Origin: 66-474 sp964489055
GTDB lineage: Bacteria > Pseudomonadota > Gammaproteobacteria > Xanthomonadales > Rhodanobacteraceae
Reading direction: 5' to 3'
Assembly (NCBI GenBank): GCA_964489055.1
Contig: CAZAXF010000010.1
Span: forward strand, 7,581-71,580
DNA length: 64,000 nt
Shown here: positions 53,003-61,336 of the stretch, one piece after another
Layout: every line of letters begins with the position of its first letter
Position numbering within the stretch: the stretch's first letter is position 1
Notes under the pieces: model-generated
Databases searched by the model: none
What the model was told of the DNA's origin: nothing
Seen by the model: only the letters and a program-made list of their open reading frames with translations
Position numbers and translations under genes: made by a program

Positions 53003-53706
53003 ATCTCGCTACCCCACAAACGGGTGTTCCATGACCAAGGACGGGTGTCGACGTCGGCCCGAATCTCGCGTCGTCGCAGAAGAGTGGCGACGGCTGCAAG
53101 AAACAACGCGTCGTTCGCGTCGGGGAGGCCATGGCGTACGGTGCGAATCGTGGAGCACGAGCCGTGAGGCAGCGCGAGCGCGATCCGCCGCTCGAGTACA
53201 GCGGTGCCGTGCAATCGCGCGCGACGCACGCACGAGATGATGCGCCGCCAGTTCTCAATGCGCTGTGCGTAGCCATTCAATGTTTCCAGGGTGAGCGAAA
53301 TGGGACTGTCGCCCGTTACCAGCGAATCGCTTGATGCGCCCATGCTGGAAACGGACCCAAAGGCGATCCGGACCGTCAGCGCCGCCCCGCGGGTGGTGGT
53401 TACGTTTGCGAAGTCATGTGGGGGTGGCGTCTTCGGCTGACAGCCGTGCCACTGGTACCACTGTGGAGCATACTCAATACGGGCAAATGTGGGTTCCCCC
53501 TCGACACAATAGAAGGCTTCGGCTTGCGGGTCGCTTGACAACACCAGGTCGCGCGTCTCGAATGGAGGTCGCACTAGCCAGATGTTGTAGGCGCTGTCTC
53601 CCCTTGCCTTGATCGCAGCTGCAATGCTGGCGCGGGCCGCCTGCGCCGGAGTTTTGTTGCGTGCATCGGTCATTGCCATCGTCCCGAGTCGATGGGCACG
53701 CAGCAT
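52999..53706 (-). CDS. TnsA-like protein with altered catalytic residues
   Basis: About 235 residues from the ATG at 53706; later ATGs at 53679 and 53673 are also possible, the last with GGGA before it. The position (first gene, overlapping tniA by 4 bp) and the pattern SDPQAEAFYCVEGEPTFARI then PHDFANVTTTRGAALTVRIAF resemble the TnsA endonuclease core, where E-x-D-x-E/QxK residues cut the 5' ends. Here the expected (E/Q)-x-K reads VRIAF, with no lysine. It could be an inactive TnsA, or a TniC-type protein from Tn6022-like elements. Call is tentative. Confidence 0.6.
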   Translation of the reverse strand: MLRAHRLGTMAMTDARNKTPAQAARASIAAAIKARGDSAYNIWLVRPPFETRDLVLSSDPQAEAFYCVEGEPTFARIEYAPQWYQWHGCQPKTPPPHDFANVTTTRGAALTVRIAFGSVSSMGASSDSLVTGDSPISLTLETLNGYAQRIENWRRIISCVRRARLHGTAVLERRIALALPHGSCSTIRTVRHGLPDANDALFLAAVATLLRRREIRADVDTRPWSWNTRLWGSEI

Positions 53707-53737
53707 GTGTGTGTATTCGCGACGCGTAACTACCCTT

Positions 53738-53835
53738 GACGCCAAATGTTGGGCGTCGTACGCTAACGGCTACACCACACGGGTGCGCATACCCGTGTCC
53801 AGTAGCCAGTCGTTGCCGCGACTGGCTATTTTTTT
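53738..53835 (+). ncRNA. Candidate attenuator or small RNA upstream of the divergent gene
   Basis: A possible promoter (TTGACG 53736-53741, 17 bp, TACGCT 53759-53764) has the inverted pair GACGCC/GGCGTC (53738-53743/53752-53757) between its elements. The transcript would fold ACACGGGT-GCGCAT-ACCCGTGT (53777-53798), closed outside by GGCTAC/GTAGCC (53768-53773/53802-53807). The 3' half of that closing stem overlaps the 5' arm of a terminator at 53804-53835, so the two folds exclude each other, as in attenuators. It does not match any RNA class known to me. Confidence 0.5.
53804..53835 (+). terminator. Rho-independent terminator in the leader of the 53923 gene
   Basis: AGCCAGTCG (53804-53812), loop TTGCCG and CGACTGGCT (53819-53827) are followed by A and seven T (53829-53835). 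This is a perfect 9-bp stem with a T-run, and there is no plus-strand gene just upstream that it could serve. Confidence 0.8.
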
Positions 53836-53922
53836 GTGGTTATCACGTTGACCGCAGGGTAGTGGTTGCAGGAATATCCGTCAGTATGCGTTATTTTTTT
53901 TTCCGTTTGTGGCGGTGCAGCA

Positions 53923-55098
53923 ATGGGGCGACATCCGAAAGCCGAAGCTGACAGGGTCGGCCCCCGACTCTGGGCCAGGTTTCTGAAGCGCCATTTCGGC
54001 TCGCGGACCTTGGCTCCGCTGAACGCGCAGCTCCTGTTCCCACCGGCACCGCGCGAGCATTTCGTCTTTGGCATTGACCCACCACCGCTCCCCGAGCGGC
54101 TGGCCCCACGATACTTCGAGCGCGCTTATATACGGGGTACCTCACCTGACGGCGACTATGCATCGGACATCTACGATGCGCGGAGCAAGTTCAATTTGTA
54201 CAACCGCGTCACTGAGCGGGTCCCAGAATCCAGATATTGGCTGCTACGAGAACTGGCGCACTTTGTGGCCGCTGGCGTACCGCCAATCGCGACCAGCGTA
54301 CGGGTGATCCGCGATCTGCTTGCCGATTTGCGTGTGGTGTTCTTGGAGCGAGACGCGATCGAGACTTGGTTGCGTTTCGACCCCGAGTCGTTGAGGGAGG
54401 CCGAGGAAGACTCTATGGAGGCGCTTTGCGAAACCCCACTTCCAGGCCACGTGTCGCTCGTGTACGCCCTATCTCACTTGGCCACTTGGGTGGAACCACC
54501 TCGCGATGCCCTGGAGGGGCTCCCGGGCGCTCTACAATCCGCGACGATTGACGCTGCGACGCAGTTCATCAAGATGCTGGACAAACAAGGTTTCGACGAT
54601 CTGGACGACGTCGTTCCGGCGCTGTCCGGAGTTTTCCAAAGTGCCACACACACGATTGACGCGCTGGGCCCGCGGTCGGCGGCAGACGCTGGCGAAACAC
54701 CGCCACCTGACTTGGCGCACCACCTCGTTCTGGTCCCAGACACGCCTGCCAATCGCAGCGCAATCGTGCTACTGGCATCCACGAAAGAGGATCCCAGATC
54801 TGAAAGCCCTCGGCCGGAATGGGCCGGAGGCGAACGTCCATCCCGCTTATTCGACGCACCTAGACAGACGGCGGCTTACGATACGGATCCGCGACGAGCG
54901 ATCTCGAGCCTTCTAAACGCATCGGCAAAGGTTCCCCGGCTGTTGCGCGCACGCACGTTGCAAGTCTTGGGAGGGTACAGGGGGATGCTGCACGGGACGT
55001 ACCCGGTATTCACGGACAGCTGGATCGAAACTGGCACCGAGCAACGTGCAGCCAAGGGGCTGAACCGCTCCGGGTTTATCCAGCACTTATCGGCCTGA
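53923..55098 (+). CDS. Unknown protein divergent from the transposition operon
   Basis: This 391-residue protein starts from the ATG at 53923 (MGRHPKAEADRVGPRLWARF); an upstream ATG at 53866 would place unlikely residues (VCVIFFSV) before it. Family not recognised. It is mostly helical, with an acidic middle (LREAEEDSMEALCE, LDKQGFDDLDDVVPALSG), a probable disordered linker (GPRSAADAGETPPPDLAHHL) and a basic C-terminal end. No catalytic motif is evident. It lies between the transposition genes and a probable element edge, so an accessory or regulatory role in transposition is possible. Its leader contains a terminator and competing hairpins. Confidence 0.65.
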   Translation: MGRHPKAEADRVGPRLWARFLKRHFGSRTLAPLNAQLLFPPAPREHFVFGIDPPPLPERLAPRYFERAYIRGTSPDGDYASDIYDARSKFNLYNRVTERVPESRYWLLRELAHFVAAGVPPIATSVRVIRDLLADLRVVFLERDAIETWLRFDPESLREAEEDSMEALCETPLPGHVSLVYALSHLATWVEPPRDALEGLPGALQSATIDAATQFIKMLDKQGFDDLDDVVPALSGVFQSATHTIDALGPRSAADAGETPPPDLAHHLVLVPDTPANRSAIVLLASTKEDPRSESPRPEWAGGERPSRLFDAPRQTAAYDTDPRRAISSLLNASAKVPRLLRARTLQVLGGYRGMLHGTYPVFTDSWIETGTEQRAAKGLNRSGFIQHLSA

Positions 55099-55814
55099 AT
55101 TATGACGCCTTTGGGAACGCACCCTCAAAACCAGACGGGTGCAGCCGATGCGGACTGTCGTGATGATGCTTGCCAGTTCGACGGGACCCGCCGGCTGATT
55201 CGCCGGCGCAAGCTGCACGTAGGAAGCAGGTTCACCAAATTCAACGTCTTAGCTGCGACCAGTGCCGGCCGCTGCCGCGTCACCGAGGGCATTGGCGCTC
55301 CGTATTGTTAATCTGGCCTGTTCCCCAGCATTCGACGCAGTACTAGAAATACTTGGCACTGCGAAAGAGTAGCAATTTTACTTGGTTCGATATACAAGCT
55401 GAAATGATATTTTTGGTGATTTATAATCACTAAGTGGCTGTTTTCACTTTAGTATCAACATAACCAACTTACTCGGATCGGGTGCTGGTGCGGGCCGGCG
55501 AGGTCCGAAGACGCTCCACCGTGGAATTCCCGGCGCGCCCCTTCCGCCCATCAGTGTGGCCGAAGGCGGAAGCCTGCCGCGCTCGGCGTAGCGTGTGCTC
55601 CGCGCACGACGAGTGGCATCTGATGCTTCGCGCACGATGATTTGTTGCACGGTGGAAAGCCACACGGGACTATCGCCATTTGTAATTCAATGCATTGCGG
55701 TTCACACTTCACAATCATGTTGATCAAGCCGCTCCCGATCATCGCAGGGCTCCCGGTTCAACGGACCTGCGCGAATGTGGGCCGTTTTGGCGCTCCCACG
55801 GGCTCCTTCCTGCG
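55099..55814. other. Non-coding right edge of the accessory island
   Basis: About 700 bp without a supported gene. 55330-55470 is AT-rich, with the palindrome GTGATT-TAT-AATCAC (55416-55430). AATACTTGGCACT (55348-55360) is an inverted near-match of AGTGCCAAGTAATT on the left edge (14127-14140). It probably contains an element end. Confidence 0.45.
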
Positions 55815-56048
55815 ATGAACCCGGTTTCCACCATCACGTGCCCCGAATGCGGCCACCGGCAGGCGGAAAACATGCCGACCGATGCGTGCCAGTACTTCTA
55901 TGCGTGCAAGGGTTGTGGGGTCATGTTGAAGCCGAAGCCGGGCGATTGCTGCGTGTTCTGTTCCTACGGCGACGTACCCTGCCCGCCGGTACAGCGCGGC
56001 CGCGAGGCAGAAGCCGCTGCTCGCGATGGAGCGCATCCGCCGTACTGA
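55815..56048 (+). CDS. Small Cys-rich protein with GDCCVFCSYGDVPCPP motif
   Basis: This 77-residue protein starts from the ATG at 55815; the frame is open to 55695 but the added part is not protein-like. Cysteines come in pairs: CPECGH (9-14), CKGCG (31-35) and CCVFCS (44-49) with a final PCPP. The motif GDCCVFCSYG is a conserved small-protein signature seen near mercury/arsenic genes. It probably binds zinc or a thiophilic metal. It precedes the arsenic operon by about 270 bp. Confidence 0.75.
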   Translation: MNPVSTITCPECGHRQAENMPTDACQYFYACKGCGVMLKPKPGDCCVFCSYGDVPCPPVQRGREAEAAARDGAHPPY

Positions 56049-56318
56049 GCCGTATCAGCGGCCCTGGCGACCGCGCGATCGTGGTTTTTGCGATTCGGTG
56101 TGAATCCTTTTTGCCGCTCGTGGCCTCCATGAGGTGGACGACACCGATCGCCCCGGGGCACGCACCGCACGCCCCGCCACCGCCCGTTGGTCGAACCTGA
56201 ATGCCTGAAATTGCCCGACGCCAGCCGGATGGACAAATCCTGCCACCACGGGTTCGAGGAATGCTGCGTGCCCGTGAGATGATCCGTGCGTACCTTGCAG
56301 ACCGAGTCTCCAGGAAAC

Positions 56319-58514
56319 ATGCGGCGCTCGACACTACGAAACGTTGCCAGGGCATTGCTGGTCGCGGTCGTCATCGCGGTGCTGGTCATCGGGTGGCGGC
56401 ACGGCTTCTCGCTGGAATCGCTGAAGCAGTCGCAGCAATCCCTGCTGGCGCTGAACGCCGCGCATCCGCTGGTCTTTGCAGCCGCGTTCTTCGGGCTGTA
56501 TGCGCTGGCGACCGCCGTGTCGCTGCCGTTCGGCGCCCTGATGACGCTGGCCGCGGGCGCCCTGCTCGGCCTGGTCGAAGGCACGCTGATCGTGTCCTTC
56601 GCCTCGACGCTGGGCGCGACCCTTGCGATGCTGGGCACGCGGTTCCTGTTCGGGGCCTGGGTGCAGGATCACGCCGGCACGAGGCTGGAACGTCTGCGGC
56701 GCGGCGTTGCGCGCGACGGCGCGTTCTACCTTTTCAGCCTGCGGCTGGTTCCCGCGATCCCGTTTTTCCTGATCAACGTCCTGGCCGGCCTGACGCCGAT
56801 CCGCGCTCGCACGTTCTGGTGGACGAGCCAGCTCGGCATGCTGCCCGCGACGCTGGTGTACGTGAACGCCGGCACGCAGCTTGGCCAGGTGAAGTCGCTT
56901 TCGGACCTTTTGTCCCCCGAGCTGATCGGCGCCTTCCTGCTGTTGGCGATCCTGCCCTGGCTGGCGCGCGGCGGTCTTGCGCTGCTGCGGCGCCGACGGG
57001 TGTATCGCGGCTGGCCGCGGCCGCGTTCGTTCGACCGGAACCTGGTGGTGATCGGCGCCGGTTCGGCCGGACTGGTCAGCGCCTTCATCGGGTCGGCCGT
57101 GCGGGCGAAAGTCACGCTGGTGGAATCGGGCGCGATGGGTGGCGACTGCCTCAACACGGGTTGTGTGCCGTCCAAGGCACTGATCCGCATCGCACGCGCG
57201 GCGACGGAAATCCGCACGGCATCCCGGTTCGGCATCGAAACGGGCGCGCCGCGGATCGACTTTGCTGCCGCGATGACCCGGGTGCGCGAGGCGATCGACA
57301 AGATCGCGCCGCATGATTCGGTCGAACGCTACCGCAAGCTCGGCGTGGACGTGCGCCGCGGACATGCCCGCATCGTCTCGCCCTGGTGCGTGGAAGTGGA
57401 CGGCGAGCCCGTGACCACGCGCGCGATCGTGATCGCCGCCGGCGCCGAGCCGCGCGTGCCCGACCTGCCGGGGCTGCGCGAGGCAGGGTATCTCACGTCG
57501 GAAACGGTCTGGTCGCTGGAGGCACTGCCCGAACGCCTGCTGGTTCTTGGCGGCGGACCGGTCGGCTGTGAACTGTCCCAGGCGTTCGCGCGGCTTGGTT
57601 CGCGCGTCACGCTGGTGCAGCGCGGCGCGCGGTTGCTGGAGCGCGAGGATGACGAGGTATCGGCTTTCGTCGAGGACCGCCTGCGCGAAGACGGCGTGGA
57701 CGTGCGCACCGGTTGCGATGCGAAATCGGTGGAATCGGATCCCGAAGGCAAGTGGCTTTGCTGTGAAAGTTACGGGAACGCTTCGCGCATTCCCTTCGAC
57801 GCGATCCTGGTGGCAATCGGGCGCGTGCCGCGCACCGAAGGCTATGGATTGGAAGACCTCAAGATTCCACTGACCCCGCGCAAGACCATCGAAACCGACG
57901 CCTGGCTGCAGACGCTGTACCCGAACATTCATGCCGCCGGCGACGTGGCCGGTCCGTGGCAGTTCACGCATGCCGGTGCGCACCAGGCATGGTATGCCAC
58001 GGTCAACGCGCTGTTTGGCAGCATAAAGCGTTTCCGCGTGGACGAGCGCGTGATGCCGGCGGTCACCTTCACCGATCCGGAAATCGCGCGCGTGGGGCTG
58101 AACGAGCGCGAAGCACGGGCACGAAACGTCGCGTTCGAGGTCACACGATATGAGCTTGCCGAACTCGACCGCGCACTGGTCGAGCAGTCCCCGCGCGGTT
58201 TCGTGAAGGTCCTGACCGTGCCTGGCAAGGATCGCATCCTGGGTGCGACCTGCATCGGTCCGCACGCGGGCGAATGGATCAGCGAATGTGTGCTGGCGAT
58301 GCGCCACCGCATCGGGCTCAACGGCATCCTGGCCACCGTGCACGCCTACCCGACTTACGCCGAAGCCAACAAGTACGCCGCCGGTGCCTGGAAGAAGGCC
58401 CACGCGCCCGAGCGCGTCTTGCGCTGGCTGGAACGCTGGCACCACTGGCGCCGGCACGAATCCCGCGTGGCGCGCACCACCCATCCGCACAAACAGGAGA
58501 AAGACCCCGCATGA
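56319..58514 (+). CDS. Fusion of TVP38/VTT membrane domain and FAD-dependent disulfide oxidoreductase
   Basis: A 731-residue fusion. Residues 1-230 are a TVP38/DedA-type (VTT) membrane domain with several helices (FGALMTLAAGALLGLVEGTL, VPAIPFFLINVLAGL). Residues 240-700 are a mercuric-reductase-like flavoprotein: FAD site VVIGAGSAGL (244-253), redox pair GGDCLNTGCVPSK (Cys277/Cys282), NAD(P) site LVLGGGPVGCEL, and IHAAGDVAGPWQFTH. Such fusions are known in proteobacteria. The last gene-end ATGA overlaps arsS. The ATG at 56319 follows AGGA; an earlier ATG-like start at 56286 is less likely. Probably reduces or transfers electrons for arsenic/thiol chemistry at the membrane. Confidence 0.9.
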   Translation: MRRSTLRNVARALLVAVVIAVLVIGWRHGFSLESLKQSQQSLLALNAAHPLVFAAAFFGLYALATAVSLPFGALMTLAAGALLGLVEGTLIVSFASTLGATLAMLGTRFLFGAWVQDHAGTRLERLRRGVARDGAFYLFSLRLVPAIPFFLINVLAGLTPIRARTFWWTSQLGMLPATLVYVNAGTQLGQVKSLSDLLSPELIGAFLLLAILPWLARGGLALLRRRRVYRGWPRPRSFDRNLVVIGAGSAGLVSAFIGSAVRAKVTLVESGAMGGDCLNTGCVPSKALIRIARAATEIRTASRFGIETGAPRIDFAAAMTRVREAIDKIAPHDSVERYRKLGVDVRRGHARIVSPWCVEVDGEPVTTRAIVIAAGAEPRVPDLPGLREAGYLTSETVWSLEALPERLLVLGGGPVGCELSQAFARLGSRVTLVQRGARLLEREDDEVSAFVEDRLREDGVDVRTGCDAKSVESDPEGKWLCCESYGNASRIPFDAILVAIGRVPRTEGYGLEDLKIPLTPRKTIETDAWLQTLYPNIHAAGDVAGPWQFTHAGAHQAWYATVNALFGSIKRFRVDERVMPAVTFTDPEIARVGLNEREARARNVAFEVTRYELAELDRALVEQSPRGFVKVLTVPGKDRILGATCIGPHAGEWISECVLAMRHRIGLNGILATVHAYPTYAEANKYAAGAWKKAHAPERVLRWLERWHHWRRHESRVARTTHPHKQEKDPA

Positions 58515-59491
58515 ATGCCGTGGTTGCCGAACGCCGCCTCACCTTCCAGCAGACCCTGCGCGCGCATGGCGTGGGCCGCACGCGCGCGCCGCTGGAGATT
58601 CTGCAGGTCAACGTCGGCAAGCTGTGCGACCTGGCCTGCCACCACTGCCACGTCGAGGCCGGCCCGAAGCGCACCGAAATCATGCAGGCCGGCACCGTGG
58701 CGCGGATCCTGGAGTTGCTTGTCGACGCGCCCGGCGTGCACACGGTGGACCTCACCGGAGGCGCACCGGAAATGAACCCGCACTTTCGCGAACTGGTGCG
58801 CGGTGCGCGCGCGCTCGGCAAGACGGTGCTCGATCGCTGCAACCTCACCATCCTGTTCCGCCCCGGCCAGGAGGACACCGCCGAATTCCTGGCGGCGCAA
58901 CGGGTCAAGGTGATCGCTTCCCTGCCCTGTTACACCGCCGCCAATGTCGAGAAGCAGCGCGGGAAGCACGTGTTCGATCCGAGCATCCGGGGGCTGCACC
59001 GACTCAACGCACTCGGCTACGGCAAGCCTGGTTCCGGGCTGGAGCTGGACCTGGTCTACAACCCCGTCGGCGCCAGCCTGCCGCCGCCGCAGCAGAAGCT
59101 TGAAGACGACTACCGTCGGGAACTGCGCGAACACTTCGGCATCGTGTTCAATCGCCTGTTCACCATCACCAACATGCCGATCAAGCGCTTCCTGCACCTG
59201 CTCGAACGCGAAGGCCGCGTCGAGCAGTACATGCAGACCCTGATCGATGCGTTCAACCCGGCGGCGGCCCGCAACGTGATGTGCCGCAACCTGCTGTCGG
59301 TAAGCTGGGACGGACAACTGTACGATTGTGATTTCAACCAGGCGCTGGAACTGCCACTGGCCGGTCGCCGGCGCACGCTGTGGGACATCGAAAAGCTGAC
59401 CGATTGCGAACGCGACCCGATCGCCTTCGCCGAGCATTGTTTCGGCTGCACCGCCGGTGCGGGCAGCTCTTGCGGAGGAGCCCTGACCTGA
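58511..59491 (+). CDS. arsS: ArsS, radical SAM enzyme of arsenosugar synthesis
   Basis: This 326-residue radical SAM enzyme is thought to transfer the deoxyadenosyl group to dimethylarsenite in arsenosugar synthesis. The [4Fe-4S] motif is CDLACHHC (Cys39, Cys43, Cys46), followed by GGAPEMNPHFR. The C-terminal domain has the family Cys cluster (CRNLLSVSWDGQLYDCDFNQ and CFGCTAGAGSSCGG). The ATG overlaps the stop of the fusion gene by 4 bp, and the stop overlaps the next ATG (TGATG). Confidence 0.92.
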   Translation: MNAVVAERRLTFQQTLRAHGVGRTRAPLEILQVNVGKLCDLACHHCHVEAGPKRTEIMQAGTVARILELLVDAPGVHTVDLTGGAPEMNPHFRELVRGARALGKTVLDRCNLTILFRPGQEDTAEFLAAQRVKVIASLPCYTAANVEKQRGKHVFDPSIRGLHRLNALGYGKPGSGLELDLVYNPVGASLPPPQQKLEDDYRRELREHFGIVFNRLFTITNMPIKRFLHLLEREGRVEQYMQTLIDAFNPAAARNVMCRNLLSVSWDGQLYDCDFNQALELPLAGRRRTLWDIEKLTDCERDPIAFAEHCFGCTAGAGSSCGGALT

Positions 59492-60555
59492 TGGAAAACT
59501 CGACTGAAACCCTCGACACCGCCGCGGAAATCCGCGACGGTGTGCGTGACTACTACGGCAAGACGCTGCAATCGAGCGCCGATCTGAAGACCTCGGCATG
59601 CTGTGCCGCGACCGCCATGCCGGCGCACCTGCGGGCCATCCTTGCCCGCCTGCATCCGGAAGTGAAAGAGCGCTTCTACGGCTGCGGCTCGCCGCTGCCG
59701 CCCGCGCTGGAAGGTGCCACGGTGCTGGACCTTGGCTGCGGCAGCGGGCGCGATGTGTACCTGCTTTCGGCGCTGGTGGGCGAGCACGGCCGCGTGATCG
59801 GCGTGGACATGACGCGCGAGCAACTGGAAGTCGCGGAACGTCATCGCGCGTTCCATGCGCAGGCCTTTGGCCACGCCCGCAGCAACGTCGAATTCCACCA
59901 CGGCGACCTCGCCGACCTTGCCGCGCTCGACATCCCGGATCAATCGGTGGACGTGGCGGTATCCAACTGCGTGCTCAACCTGGTGCCGGACAAGCCGCGC
60001 GCGTTCGCCGAAATCCTGCGCGTGTTGAAGCCCGGCGGTGAGCTGTATTTCTCCGATGTGTTCGCCGACCGCCGCCTGCCGCGCGCCTTGCTGGCTGACC
60101 CGGTGCTGGTCGGCGAATGCCTTGCCGGCGCGCTGTACGTCGAGGACTTCCGGCGCCTGCTGGGCGACCTCGGCGTCGCCGACGCGCGGGTCTGTGCGCG
60201 CAGCAGCATCACGATCGATGATCCCGATGTCGCGGCGAAAATCGGCTTCGCGCACTTCAGCTCGATCACCTGGCGCGTGTTCAAGCTGCCGCTGGAAGAC
60301 CGCTGCGAGGACTACGGGCAGGTCGCAACGTATCGTGGCAGCCTGCCCGAAAGCCCGCACCGGTTCACCCTGGACGACCACCACGAATTTGAGGCCGGGA
60401 AACCCGCGCGGGTGTGCGGCAACACCGCGGACATGCTGGCGCAGACGCGTTTCGCGCGGCACTTCCGCGTCGAGGGCGACAAGTCGCGGCACTTCGGGCT
60501 GTTCGATTGCGCGCCCGCCACGGCCACCACCAGCGGCAAGGCATCATGCTGCTGA
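59491..60555 (+). CDS. ArsM-like arsenite S-adenosylmethionine methyltransferase
   Basis: This 354-residue class I methyltransferase has AdoMet motif VLDLGCGSGRD (78-88), GVDMTREQLEVAERH and GDLADL (acidic motifs), and SNCVLNLVPDK with the Cys typical of ArsM. The N-terminal CC pair (Cys37/Cys38, in TSACCAATA) and a terminal CC fit arsenic binding. It follows arsS with a 1-bp overlap, as expected since arsS acts on methylated arsenic. It resembles the larger ArsM-like subgroup with a C-terminal extension (residues 270-354). Family assignment is good, reaction inferred. Confidence 0.88.
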   Translation: MENSTETLDTAAEIRDGVRDYYGKTLQSSADLKTSACCAATAMPAHLRAILARLHPEVKERFYGCGSPLPPALEGATVLDLGCGSGRDVYLLSALVGEHGRVIGVDMTREQLEVAERHRAFHAQAFGHARSNVEFHHGDLADLAALDIPDQSVDVAVSNCVLNLVPDKPRAFAEILRVLKPGGELYFSDVFADRRLPRALLADPVLVGECLAGALYVEDFRRLLGDLGVADARVCARSSITIDDPDVAAKIGFAHFSSITWRVFKLPLEDRCEDYGQVATYRGSLPESPHRFTLDDHHEFEAGKPARVCGNTADMLAQTRFARHFRVEGDKSRHFGLFDCAPATATTSGKASCC

Positions 60556-60565
60556 CGGATACCGC

Positions 60566-61336
60566 ATGAATCGTCCCCCTGCCCCGGCCCCGCGGTCATC
60601 CCGCCACGCGACTCCACGACTTTCCGTCATTGTGCCGTTCGCACCGGGCGAGGCGGACGGCCAGGCGCTCTTCGAACAACTGCGCGCCCTTCCGGCCGAT
60701 GCCGAGATCATCGCGGTGTACGCCGACCCTGCGCGGCAAACGGAAGAAGCCAAAGCACCCGTCGCAGCGTTCCTGCCGAAGGTGCGCGAATTCTCCAGCG
60801 CCCCCGGACGCGCACGCCAGATGAATGCCGGCGCACGCGCTGGCCGCGGTCGCTGGCTGTGGTTCCTGCATTCCGATTCACGCCTGTGTCCGCAAACGCT
60901 GGCTGCGCTGGGCCGTTTCGTCGATCGCGACGAGGATGCGCTGGGTTATTTCGACCTGCGCTATCGCAACGATGGCCCCCGACTCGCCAGGCTCAATGCG
61001 ATCGGCGCCAACCTCCGGTCGCGCTGGCTGGGCCTGCCCTTCGGCGACCAGGGCTTCGTTCTGCCGGCGGCGTGGTTTTCGCGCCTCGGTGGCTATGACG
61101 AAAGCGCCGCCTGCGGCGAGGATCACCTGCTGGTGTGGCGCGCGCGCGGCGCCGGCCTGCCCTTGCAGCGCATCGGCGCACCGCTTGCCACCAGTGCGCG
61201 CAAGTACGCACGCGATGGCTGGTGGCGCGTCACGCGCCGGCACGCGCGCCTGACATTGCGCCAGGCGCTGCCGGAACGACGCAGGCTGCGCGAAGCGCGG
61301 CGTGTGCTGGGCCGCGAGGATCACGAAACGCCATGA
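60566..61336 (+). CDS. Family 2 glycosyltransferase of arsenosugar cluster (TIGR04283-type)
   Basis: This 256-residue GT2 protein has SVIVPFAPGEADGQALFEQL at the N-terminus (residues 19-38), GRARQMNAGARAGRGRWLWF then LHSDSRL (Asp-Ser-Asp-like metal region), and GDQGFVL with GGYDESAACGEDHLLVWRAR as the catalytic part. The pattern matches the TIGR04283 arsenosugar-associated glycosyltransferases. The ATG is 10 bp after the ArsM-like stop, and the stop overlaps the next gene by 4 bp. Confidence 0.88.
   Translation: MNRPPAPAPRSSRHATPRLSVIVPFAPGEADGQALFEQLRALPADAEIIAVYADPARQTEEAKAPVAAFLPKVREFSSAPGRARQMNAGARAGRGRWLWFLHSDSRLCPQTLAALGRFVDRDEDALGYFDLRYRNDGPRLARLNAIGANLRSRWLGLPFGDQGFVLPAAWFSRLGGYDESAACGEDHLLVWRARGAGLPLQRIGAPLATSARKYARDGWWRVTRRHARLTLRQALPERRRLREARRVLGREDHETP

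Noticed and set aside
53736..53835. tRNA gene
   Set aside because: The stems do not form a cloverleaf: there is no acceptor/T-arm with GGTTCRA, and the last stem is a terminator with a T-run.
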